Assembly: GCF_033807715.1 (NCBI RefSeq)
Contig: NC_084596.1
Location: forward strand, 35,426,879-35,490,878
Reading direction: 5' to 3'
Source of the DNA: Cololabis saira
Taxonomy: Eukaryota; Chordata; Actinopteri; Beloniformes; Belonidae
Length of the DNA stretch: 64,000 nucleotides
Below, piece by piece: positions 24,698 to 35,399 of the stretch. The notes below the pieces were generated by a model that made no database searches, was not told the DNA's origin, and saw only the letters and a program-made list of their open reading frames with translations. The position numbers and the translations under genes were made by a program. The number at the start of each line of letters is the position of its first letter. Within the stretch, counting starts at the first letter, position 1.

Positions 24698-25056
24698 AGT
24701 GCATAAATGTTATTTATATACAACTCATATTTTATTTTTTTAACAATAAAGTTGCCATTTGTGAAAATTCAGTGTTGTATTTATTTACAGGCTCGGGCTG
24801 CTCTGGCGGAGCGAGGTTTATTCTCCTCCCCTGCTACACGTCATTCAGGGAGCCAATCAGCACAGAGCCTCATTATCATACCCCCCCCTTCCCTTAGAAT
24901 GGAGCACAGAAAAAGGGGTTAGAAGCGGTAAAACTAGTGACAGGGCCCACAGGCTGGATTTCTGATTTATGTAGAAAAAACAAGCTTTAGATTGTTTTTA
25001 AGACATTCAAGGCCTGTTTAAAATATACATTAAATGCCATAATAGATCTCCTTTAA

Positions 25057-28000
25057 ACCCAGGCTTTAGGATACAGATAACCACGGCATCTCAGTTTTTC
25101 CCAAGTGCCCCCAAAATGTGGCATTTAATTTTCTGGCAGGCTTTTCTCAGTTGAACTTGCTCAACTTTGTGTCAACACCTCCAGTTCCTCCTCTCCCTCA
25201 CACTGCACAAAGCCTCTTCACCCTTGCTCCACTACACCCCTGCGCTTTATCCCCGTCAGTTAAAAAGAAAAAAAAAATCTTGACTCGTCTTTGATCACTC
25301 TCCCTTGGAGCTCCTCATCGCAGAAAGTCAAGTGCTTAATCTCTGTCGTGGGACAATTCAACTCACAACCACATATTGCTAGCCAACACAGATGTTTGCG
25401 TCACGAATACGCAGTACAGAGAAAAAGAAAGCCTAATTTGAGCCCAATTCATCGTGGCAAGATTGCCCTGCATTTATTGATAATTGCTTTTGCTCTGTTT
25501 AAAGGGATGGCGCTTATATCGTCAGTCGTGTAAACATGAGAGATGCAGCTGTTGCCGCAATTAACGTCTCACTTTCCCTAATGAAAGGATTAATCCGCCA
25601 GAAAATCTCTCGGCTTCCTCTCAAATGCCAAGCCCCCATTCAGCTTGCTGCCAATGGAAGAAAGGCAGCCCCGTGTTGAATATCTATAACCAGGGCCAAA
25701 AGTCGCATTCATCCTCTCAGCCTGGTGTCACATCATCAGGGTCGCTTTACCGCAGTGGGACAAGAGAGACCCTTAACCAACTGCTGTTTGATGATTTCCT
25801 GATTGCAGCCTGTGCAATCTGTTCTATTCTCATATTGTGGTTTCTCAATAGAGCCACATCCATCACCCCACCCAAAACCATTTTCTATTGAAAGCTCCGA
25901 TCCCTCGGCTCACCCCCGTGAACTCACTATTTCTTCTTATTAGTCTCTTTCAAAATGGACAGTATGTAACGCTTTGCTTTTCACAGACAGTTGAAAGTCA
26001 CAAAGTGAATCGCTGTCTCCTGCTGGATTAAGACGTGTCTAGGCAGCCCATTATTGAATGACAGCCCTCTGAGAATAGAGCAGAGCTTAGGCTAAGTCCT
26101 TAAAGCCATCAATGGGATGCATTGTATTGATTAACCAGTTATATCAAGAGATGCCATTTTCTTAACTTTTCTACTTTGGCCATCTGTTGCAAAGAGGAAG
26201 CTTCTGTTGTTCTTCCACACATTGGTGTCAGCTTGGATTTTAGATGCCGGTCGGAGTAGTCTGACTGTACCATTCTGGTTTGAACGGGTGTGTGAGTGCA
26301 TATGTTTGGACGTCTCAAGCATCTCAAAATTTAGACAATCACAGCCTTCTCAAGTAGTTTTGTGTAAATAAATTAGTCTAAAGTAATTGCATTGCTAAGT
26401 ATGTAATTTATCGAGTGGCTCAGATTTACCATACTGTGACATCACAGACCCAGATCAGAGTAGAATTATGCAGCTGTCCCATCTTAATCCTTACCCACTT
26501 TCACATCGTGCTGCATTTTTTATTCTACCTCAGAAGTTGGACACAGATTTCCACAAGGAGCACCCTGCAGAGGATGGTGTTGCTGTGAAGTAAATGTCTT
26601 ATTCTGCCATTTACCAGTGGGGACCATAAACAGAGGCACAGAGGGTTTGAAACTGTTTTCCTGTGCTCTTCTGACCAAAGACCTTATATCAAAATGAAAG
26701 GAAATTGTATCAACTAGTTTAAAATGGTCATAATATAACACTTTTAAGGCTAAATTGTGTTCACATCATGTATAAGAGGAACTGGACCAACAGGTTGCAC
26801 CCAAAGGTCTTCTGAAGAGTGCTTTTGAAGCTGGCTGACACACGCCCCACTTTATTTCAATCAGTTATTTTAGCTTGGTTGCGTATGACAGCTTTGAGAG
26901 TCACCTTTGACAATAATTAATATTATGCTATTCTGATTTAATCTGTCCAAATATTCTATCACGTAATGGTACCAGAACAACATCCCAAACAAGTGGTGCC
27001 AGAGCTGAAATGAGGACCAGCAGAGCTCTGCAGGGACCTGGTATCACTCGGGCTACTGCTTGAGGGGTTAGACTCGTGGCAGCCAGGCGGGCCAGGTTTG
27101 CTTGTGTTGTGGACTGCTTAACTGCAAGTCCACATAGACGACTGTTAGAAAAAACCTGGAAATGATCCACCGTGGTGTTTTAAATGTTGTGTCAGTGACA
27201 ACACCAGAAGGACCTGTCGCAACTATGATGCAAGGTTAGCACACCCTGCCTTCTGCTTAGCTAAGTTTTAGCCAGTCATGCCATTCTGTTCGCGCAATAA
27301 AAAGCACAACAAATTTTATTTCCTTTAAATATGAATGACTAGCTTAGAAGCTATGAGCAGATGCAAAACAGTGCTAAGGATTTAAAATGATGGCAGCTAG
27401 CCATTGGCTGGCTGTGATACAAACAAAGTAATTCCCCCAGGCAGGTTTAATGTAAAATCTAACTATAGAGTCCAAATTGTTGTCTGTACCAGTTTGTGTG
27501 GACATGTTAACATGGTGGATGAGGATTGACTCACCTTTGGAGCCACCCCATTAGGTACTGGGAACTGCAAATTTCCTTACCTCCATGTTAGCTTCAACCC
27601 TGAGGTTAGGATGTTTATTTATATCGGTATATAAGTTGTTCACAGCTGTGGCACATTGTCTTTTATTGTAAAGTATACCTTGCTGACACAAAAAGTGTTA
27701 ACATTTTCTGATGTTCACGTGGTGAACATGATCATTAAACATGGTTTTAGTTACCTGGTTTCAGGGCTAGCGCATATGAGTCTTTAGCTATGACAAGAGT
27801 TGAGAGTTGCTCTTAAGGGAAATTGTCAAAGGTGCTGAAGTTTCTCAGCACAGTTATTTGATTATGTGGTGAGGAGAGGATTGCACTTAGCAAGCCTGTC
27901 TTTGCTCCCACGAGAAATGATGAACCCTCTGCATTAATGAAGTTACAATTTTGATCTAACAAGAGTACAAGAACAAAACCCAACAGGAGCAACTGAATCT

Positions 28001-28843
28001 TATCTTTTCTACAACGAACCCTGATTGCTATGATGGTCCCACTGGGGACACTACAATATTTATAAAATTCTCTACCATCATAAGGATAAAAAAATGACTA
28101 AAATTAGTTTTCACTCATATGGTTTGGTCTTTTTCTTGAAAAATCTCTAACCCCAACCCTGCAGAGTATTTGAAATGTAGCAACTGTTTAACATTAGACG
28201 GTTGATGGGATTTCTCTTTGTACTGTCACCGCTGTGCAGATCAAGTCCCTGCTTTGTGAACCAGGCAGCACAGATGGCATGGATAGATTGATGGCAGGGT
28301 AAAGATAGCCATAGGTCAGACTCCCAACTGATCTGATATTTTGTGTCAGGTTTTTTAATTCAAACTGTCAGCTGGAAAGAAAGACCTAACAGAGCATAGT
28401 GATTCCTATCTTAAAGATAATATGGCTTGAGGTGCTGTTGTTAAACTGGACTACAACTAGCTCATTAGCGTAGACCTACCTATTGCAGCCGCTGGGTTCT
28501 GCTGTCATGCATCATTCACCTCTGATCTCTTACAGACACTTCCAAGTTGACTAACTTCACCACAAGCTAACGAAATCCAAAATGAGTGCTGTCAGAGCTG
28601 AAACGAGGATGCCACTTGTGGGCCAGTAGGTTTAATTGGCGACATGCCTTGGCCCATGAGCGGTGGATCAGGGTAACCAGAGATCTTTGCGCTTTGGCAG
28701 TACTTGTTTCTGATGCTGTTTGAGTAGCAACATTTGATTTGAGGATGAGGATGACGATGTGTGAACTGATTTGATCAGAATGAATGTGATGTAATAATAG
28801 TATCATAGTATAACATGAGCTAAGGCACTCAAGCTAAAATAAA
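25057..28843. other. Unassigned non-coding DNA
   Basis: No gene or clear element. The 80-codon minus frame at 26928-27170 has no start or splice context that would make it an exon. The region near 27500-27620 (ctcacctttggagccacccc) resembles a common fish interspersed repeat that I could not name. Confidence 0.45.
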
Positions 28844-28851
28844 TAACATGC

Positions 28852-29707
28852 ATGGGGGTGACAAATTAGCAAGTTAATTGCAATGAATTAATTACATATT
28901 TAGCGTGTTATGTTTTTTAATTGCTTAATCTGTTTTTTAATCTATAACTTTACTTTTTCTGTTTGCAAGTTGACTTTATTATGAAATCTGCGTTTGTGCG
29001 GTGGGCTTCTTGTGCTTGATTGTTAGGATGTAAAACAACAGTCAGTCCCACCTTGAAGTGGACATTGATTGCTGTCCATGTGTGTGGGCGTGTTTAGCTA
29101 CGCTGGTTCTAGTGTAGCCGGACAGGCTGGGGGGGGGGGAACGGTGAGTAGCGGAGAAGTGAGAATGGAGGAGCATGTGAAAGTTCTTCTTCAATGAATT
29201 TACATTTCTAAAACACCCCGACGGCACCATTGATAAAGGTACAGTGATATGTGTTCTTTGTGGAAAGGACTTGTTTACCACGGAAGCAGCTCAAGTTTAG
29301 CCACATGAACGCAAAGCACCCGGTCCAGAGCGCAGCCACAGCTAACGTTAGCAGCAACGATGTTACCACAGCAACGCTCTTCCCCAAACTAGACTCGAGG
29401 AGAGCACCGTGCGCATGCGGACGTCTGCGACCGAGAGGCTGGTGAATGATCTTGGCAAGTGGATGTAAACGACTAGGACTGCATCTGCTCAAGTCTGTTG
29501 AAACAATAAATAAATTACTTTATAAAGCCTTTTTTTTTGTTATATGTTTTAATCTGCCACAATGTAATGAATTTAAAGGAAAACACCTTAAATTGAGGGC
29601 TTTTCTCAGCAATTTTTAGGTGAGATTAAAAAAGAGATTAATTAAATTAGTTAATTACAGATCTTAATTAATTAATCTCTCAATTTTTTTAATCATTTGA
29701 CGGCACT
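28852..29707 (+). mobile_element. hAT element with decayed BED-finger exon, 856 bp
   Basis: A perfect 8-bp TSD taacatgc flanks it at 28844-28851 and 29708-29715. The left end contains ggtgacaaattagcaagtta and the right end in reverse agtgccgtcaaatgattaaa, weakly inverted and both leading into taatt-rich sub-terminal DNA. A zinc-finger relic lies at 29165-29445. The rest of the transposase is missing. Confidence 0.85.
29165..29445 (+). pseudogene. Decayed N-terminal BED zinc finger of a hAT transposase
   Basis: The ATG at 29165 starts M-E-E-H-V-K but meets a stop after ten codons. Downstream, one frame reads GTIDKGTVICVLCGKDLF with the C-x2-C pair at 29250-29252 and 29259-29261. After a +1 shift, the frame reads FSHMNAKHPV with the H-x4-H pair at 29302-29304 and 29317-29319. 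C-x2-C followed by H-x4-H is the BED finger that anchors hAT transposases on DNA. At least one frameshift and one stop break it, and the catalytic core is absent. Confidence 0.8.
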
Positions 29708-29715
29708 TAACATGC

Positions 29716-32114
29716 AGTAACGGAACTAGGATTGATATCAGAAGGTTTTGTTCGTAGCATATTTTTATCTTAACAAAGGACTTGTTGTCCTGCCACTTCA
29801 TCTAACATTAACGTCCCCAACCCCTGCATCACTGGTGTCTATTTACAGAATAAGGAGCCAAATTGCTATAATGGCAGTCATCCATGGCATTCAGCTGCCT
29901 TTTCCTCGAGTCTCCTGTGCTGTGGACCGTCTCCAGCTCCGCTGTTGTGGACTGCAGCTGGTCAGTTTTTAAACTATGGGATTAATTCTGGGGCACTTAC
30001 TTGGCTCTGTAGCCTTAGTGATCTTAGCACTGCAGCAAATGAACCAGCTCTCCTGCTGTAGCAGGTTCTGACCAGTTGTCCTGAGACCAGCGCTGCAATC
30101 CAACGTGACAAAATTGCGGCCCACTTTCAAGATAATAGACTCATAGTCACAGAGACTCAACCTGGATGACATCAAACAGCCATTCACTGTTAGGAGGTGG
30201 CTGCCCTTGGTTCTGCTTATCTCACCCACCTGCATTGAAATATGTGGCTTTAACTAATTCTACTCTACTCGGGACTGTGTTATTACTCTATCGATTGTTT
30301 TTAAAAGCTCCAGCTAAAGCAGCCATTATTAGAGAGACCCCAAAGGCTCATTGTTAGTAGCAACTCTCTTGAATAAATTATTGTTTCGCTGGCAGTGATT
30401 ATTCATCTTAACTTAATACGTGTCCCATTTTCTTGATTTCTATTCCATTTGGATTCAGTGAAACAGAGCAGTCCGTCATTCAGTGATGTAAACATTTCAG
30501 GTCACAACTGATACTGGTTTTAAGCAGAGGAGGCTTTGGAGATAAAGGGACATTTATCTGTGGTTTTATTAATGTATGTCTGAGAATTGTGCCTTTCCTT
30601 TGTTTTGCTTATGCTAAAAGAGGCGATATTTAAAAGGGAAGGATTAAGTATCTGCTCCCATATAGACTTGCATAGTAATTGTCTTGATCCCCGGCTTTAT
30701 ACATCTATACATTTGTCATTGGTCGGCCCATCATGTTGCTACCTATTTCTCCACAATCCCTCCATCCTTTATAATCTCAGTGTTGAGCTCTGGCCATTGC
30801 AGAAGCAAGTTCATTTCAGAGCCCAAGATTACACAACTGCCCTCCTCCCTATCTCAACCTCTTCATCTCTCACTCGCTAGCTCTCTCCTTGCTAATCCAA
30901 GTATCTTATCTCAGCTTTGACTGTCTCCCAACTGTCTAATTTTTTTCTCTCATTGTCTTTCTCTCTTTCTCTCTCTCTCCTCGCTCCCCACGACTCCCAC
31001 TTCCTAGGCTTTCCCTCTGTGCTCTCCACGCTACCTCATCTTTAACCCTCTTTTCTCATTCGGGGCTTCGGATCCAGTTTAGTGGCGTGACAGGTGATGA
31101 TCAGCAGAAGAAAGGGAAACAGAAAGTGTAATGGGTGCAGTTGCACATGTACACATGCACACTCTTTATGCATTCAAAGCGACACAAACAGTGGGTCAAC
31201 ACACAAATGCAAAGTCTCATTCACAGCTGAGTGAGCATCCGCTCCCTGCGTGCTCCCTGCGCCTCTGTGGCTGCAAAGAAACAGGCAAGGAAAAAAAGTG
31301 GTTGGCTCGGACTTTGGCAGACAGTAACTCATGAGTGGCGGATTAGTTCACTTTTGCAGCACTTAATTTCCTGGCTAGTGGAGTCATAACTGTTTACATT
31401 TTTATTTTAGACCACTCAACCCCTCCCCATAAAACTTCAGCTTTTTCTTTAGCCACATCACTTTTTATGAAAAAGCAAAGGATAATCCTGCTTTTTAGCA
31501 AACCAGAGCAGGAGCTTTTGTCCCCATCTTCACCAAATCCATCTGCCTTTCTTACAGCCTCTTTTTCATTTCACCGCGCTGGACAACTATTCGTAGACTA
31601 GTGACCTATTTTTCTGTCGATGTGACTCAGATGACTCGTGATTGTTTTCAAGGCTCTGTGGACACAGAAATCTTCTTGTTCATTTTGATTAGTTTTAGAT
31701 CAGGGTTGTGTCACCTCAGTGAATTTCCAGTGCTGGACTGGAAATACATAAATGTGTGACAGTGCCACCTGAGTGAGAACGAGCATAATTCTGGTGGATT
31801 TTTATGTACATACATGCACGAGTGCTGTGGATCGTGGAGCACCTTTCTCTGCAGGAATGCAGATCTCTCAAAAATACATAAAAAAAAATCAATCAGCAAA
31901 GATGGAGGAACAGAGCTGCCATCGCTCCCATTTTCAGCTGTTTGTGTCCTGCCTCAATTAGATTCCCTGCATCAATGTGATGTTGCAAATATGATGTTTT
32001 CTGTTGTTGTTGTTGTTACAAAAGACACATGCTGAAGCATGCGAGTAGCCTACTGTGTCAGCGTGCAGTCACATTTATGTGAAAGGCTCATGGAGGACAC
32101 TTGGACTAATGAAA
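29716..32114. other. Unassigned non-coding DNA
   Basis: No gene or element recognised. Pyrimidine-rich low complexity sequence lies at 30930-31000 (ctctttctctctct), and a (gtt)n stretch near 32001-32016. Short frames at 30587-30920 are serine-rich by composition. Confidence 0.5.
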
Positions 32115-32229
32115 CTCAACTGCAGGCCCGGTTCTACGAGGGTGCATAAGCATGCATTGCACCCTCAGTTTATGTGTTTGCATGCTCAGTTGAAAAGACG
32201 AAAAAAAACTGACAAGTGCGCGCGCGTTA

Positions 32230-32315
32230 AGCCTGATTTATGGTTCTGCGTTAAATCGACGCGCACCTACGCCGTAGGCTCTGCGTTGGTGTAACGCAGA
32301 ACCATAAATCAGCCT
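32230..32315. mobile_element. Palindromic MITE, Harbinger-type (copy 2)
   Basis: An 86-bp inverted repeat with arms agcctgatttatggttctgc and, in reverse, aggctgatttatggttctgc around a cctacgccgtagg core. The flanks are TTA (32227-32229) and TCA (32316-32318), one mismatch from a 3-bp TWA duplication. It sits about 90 bp before the ATG at 32405, in what would be the host element's promoter. Confidence 0.85.
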
Positions 32316-32404
32316 TCAGTGTACGTCACTCATCTGCGTCCAGCGCGCAGTTACCCTCACCAGCAAGACGCTGCTCTCTGCTGCACCGTTAACACAAAGT
32401 AACG

Positions 32405-32503
32405 ATGGATATTTGGAAGTGGTTCAAGCACAACCACGCCAGCAAGTTAGACAACGGTGGTCATGAGACAGAGACTCCATATCAACTTGACTGGACCACA
32501 CAG
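32405..32503 (+). pseudogene. First coding exon of a hAT-type transposase (remnant)
   Basis: The ATG at 32405 (acgATGG context) opens 33 codons beginning MDIWKWFK and ending at cacag|gttata, a possible splice donor after 32503. Short first exons reading M-D-I-x-K-x-F are common in hAT/ZMYM-type transposase genes, and the location inside a TSD-flanked hAT element fits. No zinc finger, catalytic domain or later exon follows: the intron is filled by a foldback element and a retroposon. Function is therefore lost. The family call is from the N-terminal motif and context only. Confidence 0.5.
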
Positions 32504-32515
32504 GTTATATTTATT

Positions 32516-32838
32516 TATCTTACCAGGAATATTTGTCTTATTTCTAGTTAAAATGTCTAATTTTTAGTCAAAAAATCTCATTACACTTAAAACAAGAGTC
32601 ATTACCAGAAAAATAACTTGTTATTTGACAATTTTCACCTGTTTCAAGTACATTTTCACTTGAAATAAGTAGAAAAATCTGCCAGTGGGACAAGATTTAT
32701 CTTCTCATTACAAGCAAAACAATCTTGTTCCACTGGCAGATTCTTCTACTTATTTTAAGTGAAAATCTACTTGAAACAGGTGAAAATTGTTGTTTTTTCC
32801 AGTGAGTCTTGTTTTAAGTGTAATTCTTGTTAAGATTT
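32516..32838. mobile_element. Foldback/MITE with long inverted arms
   Basis: The left part (caattttcacctgtttcaag to aatctgccagtgggacaag) is the reverse complement of the right part (cttgttccactggcagatt to cttgaaacaggtgaaaattg), with a short loop near 32695-32720. Outer arms share acttaaaacaaga and its complement tcttgttttaagt. This matches a palindromic element abundant in fish introns. Exact ends and TSD are uncertain. Confidence 0.8.
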
Positions 32839-33313
32839 TGAATTTTTGCAGTGCAGATTGTCTGATGGGTGAGGTAGCCCAGACTAAATGTAGCATTTTC
32901 TTTGTTGTACAGCGATATTGCTGCAAAAATGCACTTGAAATACACTTTAAATATTCTTGCTTGCTAGTATCATTCCACTTGAAATTATGGGAAAATTATG
33001 GGCCTCCTGGCCGCGTGTCCGGCCCGGACCGGGTGGCCGGGGATTGCCTGGGTCGCGGTCCGCCGCCGCGGGATCCCTGGCTGCTTCTTCCCGCGCCGTG
33101 GGGGCCCCGCCCGCGGGCCCCCTCGGCCGCCGCCGGGCGGGGGGGGGGCCTCGCAGGCGGTGGGTTGCCTCCCTCCTGCTTCTCCCCTCTGTGGGGTTTG
33201 CCGGTGGCCTGGGTTCCGGGCTCTTCCTTGTCGGCCTCTGGTCTCGCGGGTGGCGGGGTCGCTCCCCCCCCTCCCCCACTATAGATACACTTCAGGTGGA
33301 GCTTTGTTTGGTT

Positions 33314-33317
<4 letters not shown>

Positions 33318-33390
<73 letters not shown>
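33318..33390. repeat. (CA)n microsatellite inside the retroposon
   Basis: About 36 CA units, followed by related shorter CA tracts to 33480. Confidence 0.97.
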
Positions 33391-33395
<5 letters not shown>

Positions 33396-33938
33396 ACATA
33401 CACACATATAGTCATTTAGTCACATGCACACACACACACACACACACGCATGATCATATACATACACACACACACACATAGACATACACACTGGCTTGTT
33501 CACCTGCATGCTGGCTCTCTAGTTTTTGGGCTTAGTTAGCGGTAGCGATAGCTTAGCTCAGACTGCGATCAGATCTCAAGATTTAGGTCGATTGCTGTTC
33601 GTGTTTTGGTTGGCTCCGTGCCGGTTTCGTGCTTTGTTTGTGGTTTTTTGTTGCAGATTTCCAGTGCTTGACGTGTGTCTCCGTGTGTTCCTGCTTCCTG
33701 GATTGGCAGTGGATGTCGTCACCCCCCCCCCCCACCCCCTCCCCCCCCCAAAAAACAAAAAAAAAACAAAAAAAAACAAAAAAAAAAAAAAAACACTGGG
33801 TTTGTATGTGTATATTTATGTATGTGTACGCATATGTGTGCGTATATATATGTATATATTACATATAGTAATAATGCACATATATACACTTTTGGTTTCT
33901 ACCGTCATGGTATCAATCAATAATATGTGTGCAGACAA

Positions 33939-33941
<3 letters not shown>

Positions 33942-34010
<69 letters not shown>
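33942..34010 (+). repeat. 69-base poly(A) tail
   Basis: Pure A ending directly at the right TSD. Its purity suggests a recent insertion, because long A-runs shorten and mutate quickly. Assembly error in run length is possible. Confidence 0.95.
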
Positions 34011-34012
<2 letters not shown>

Positions 34013-34317
34013 AATTATGGGAAAATGCATAATTTAGTGTTGAATAACGTGCCAGGCATGTGCACCCCCTCTGATCTGAGATGCAGCCCTAGTCATCATT
34101 TTCTAGAACCGGCCCTGCTCAACTGTCAAATCAAAACTTTCTTAAGTCGGTATTGTGTTGAAATTGAATGACGCAACTCGTAGTCAGCAAAGATAACCTG
34201 GGTAAATATAAAATGCAGTTTTTAATCGATGATTCAATTTAAGAATTTAAGAATTTAAAGACACAAACTATCCAAATCAGCCGGGTTCTATGTGGAAAAG
34301 GAATAATAAGTGGTTGT

Positions 34318-35399
34318 GCCACCTTTGGCAGCAACAACTGCAATGAATGAATGAATGAATGAATGAAAACCTTTATTGTCCCCGTAGGGAGATTCAGTTT
34401 GTACGCCAGCAACAGAACAGTTTAAGAAGAGTTGAAATAAGTTAAAAAGACTTAAGTTAAAAAGCAGAGTAGATTAGTTGGTAATAAAAACAGTTTAAGA
34501 GAATAAAAGTCCAGTACATGTGCAAGTGAGCAAGTAGTGTGCAAAAAGTGCAAGTGTGCAAAAACACCAGTCCTCAGATCCCTCGCCCCTGCAATCAAGT
34601 GTATGTGGTAACTGAGTGTTTCATATCGCTGCAGAACAACTTTGGCCCTCTCTTATTGTTTTAATTCTTTCAAGGTTTTTCCAGCATGAATGGCCTCTGT
34701 CTAAGGTCATGCCACAGCTTATCAGACAGATTTAAGTCTAGACTTTGACTAGGCCACTGCACTGTCTTCATTTAATTTTTTTGTTTTCATTTGGGTCATT
34801 CAAAGATGGACCTGCTCATGTACTTTGGATCATTATCCTGCTGAATAGCCCAAGTACACTTGAGCTTAAGGTCATGAACTGATGGCCGAGCAGCCTTTTC
34901 TGGTGGAGAGAGAAATTCATTTTTCAATCACGGCAAGTCGCCCAAGCCCTGAAGCAGCAAAGCAGCTCCAGACCATCACACTAACACCCCCGTGTTTGAC
35001 TGTCAGCATGATGGTCTGTTCTTTTCCAAAATGTTCCACTGTCTCATCAGTCCACAGAATACTTCCCAGAAAGTCTTGGATTGTTATGGTGTCTTTGGGG
35101 GTTTTCACCTTTAATTCACCTTGCCCAGCTTCTTGCTTATTGTTGAATCATGAACACTGACCTTAACGGAGTGAAGTGAGGCCTGCAGTGCTCTAAATGT
35201 TGTTTGTGACCTCCAGGATAAGTTGGGTCAATGTCCTCTTGGGGTAATTTTGGTAGGGAGGGTTTACCATTGTTTCATGTTTTGTCCATTTGGAGATAAT
35301 CACTGTCACTGTGGTTCGCTGGAGTCACAAAACCATTTCTCAGCCTTTTCAGACGGATTTGTTTCTCATCTGTTCTTGAATTTGTTGTGATTGGGACAT
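34318..35399 (-). pseudogene. Tc1-like DD34E-type transposase pseudogene
   Basis: The minus-strand ATG at 35399-35397 starts MSQSQQIQEQMRNKSV, matching the N-terminal HTH region of Tc1-like transposases, and is followed at once by a stop. Internally LWTDETVEHFG holds the first catalytic Asp and TVKHGGVSVMVWSCFAASG the conserved Tc1 core. QQDNDPK (near 34829-34843) holds the second Asp, and SQSLDLNLSDKLW corresponds to the usual SPDLNPIE block, with the third catalytic Glu apparently replaced by Asp. Several stops, frameshifts and a deletion after the first Asp make it inactive. A 244-bp LINE tail interrupts the C-terminal end. Confidence 0.9.
34345..34588 (-). mobile_element. 5'-truncated LINE 3' end inserted into the Tc1 copy
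   Basis: Read on the minus strand it ends tctccctacggggacaataa-agg and then (ttcat)-type tetranucleotide repeats, the hairpin plus microsatellite tail of L2/Rex1-like fish LINEs. A 7-bp duplication ctgcaat flanks it (34338-34344 and 34589-34595), and outside it the Tc1 sequence resumes (ctgcaatcaag). It is therefore younger than the Tc1 copy. Confidence 0.8.

Larger units (their letters stand above)
23841..25052 (+). mobile_element. TTAA-site (piggyBac-like) non-autonomous element, GC-rich
   Basis: The ends are aggggacctattatg and, in reverse, aggagatctattatgg. TTAA lies directly outside each (23837-23840 and 25053-25056), the target duplication typical of piggyBac-like elements. The interior is much more GC- and CpG-rich than the flanks. 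It contains a palindromic CRE (24014-24041), a 133-bp direct duplication (24155-24287 and 24525-24657) and a possible 3' splice site ttatttacag near 24781-24790. The five small frames inside show no domain, so it is non-autonomous. Kolobok-type elements also use TTAA and cannot be excluded. Confidence 0.85.
32997..34010 (+). mobile_element. 1-kb non-autonomous poly(A) retroposon
   Basis: The insertion is flanked by a perfect 16-bp duplication gaaattatgggaaaat (32981-32996 and 34011-34026) and ends in 69 uninterrupted A. The left flank cactt|gaaat gives a first-strand nick at TTTC/AAG, close to the L1 endonuclease preference. The order is a very GC-rich head (33001-33285), a CA array (33318-33390) with further CA tracts, a unique middle (33490-33720), C/A homopolymer runs (33721-33793), an AT-rich tail and poly(A). 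No reverse transcriptase is present, so it must have been mobilised in trans or be internally deleted. The frames of up to 174 codons here come from GC-rich and CA tracts. I do not recognise the family. Confidence 0.9.
32123..34117 (+). mobile_element. hAT element carrying three nested insertions
   Basis: The left end is caggcccggttctacgag and the right end in reverse is cagggccggttctagaaa. A perfect 8-bp TSD ctcaactg lies at 32115-32122 and 34118-34125. Inside are a palindromic MITE (32230-32315), a foldback element (32516-32838) and a poly(A) retroposon (32997-34010). Removing these leaves roughly 560 bp of original element with one coding-like first exon (32405-32503). Confidence 0.92.

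Noticed and set aside
26928..28806. Apparent similarity between about 26995 and 28595 (gagctgaaatgagga / gagctgaaacgagga), considered as a duplicated exon
   Set aside because: The match covers only about 30 bases and does not extend.
32787..34032. Frames of 110-174 codons in the GC-rich head and CA/poly(A) parts of the retroposon
   Set aside because: Equally long frames exist on both strands, caused by GC and simple-repeat composition; no reverse transcriptase, endonuclease or gag-like motif.
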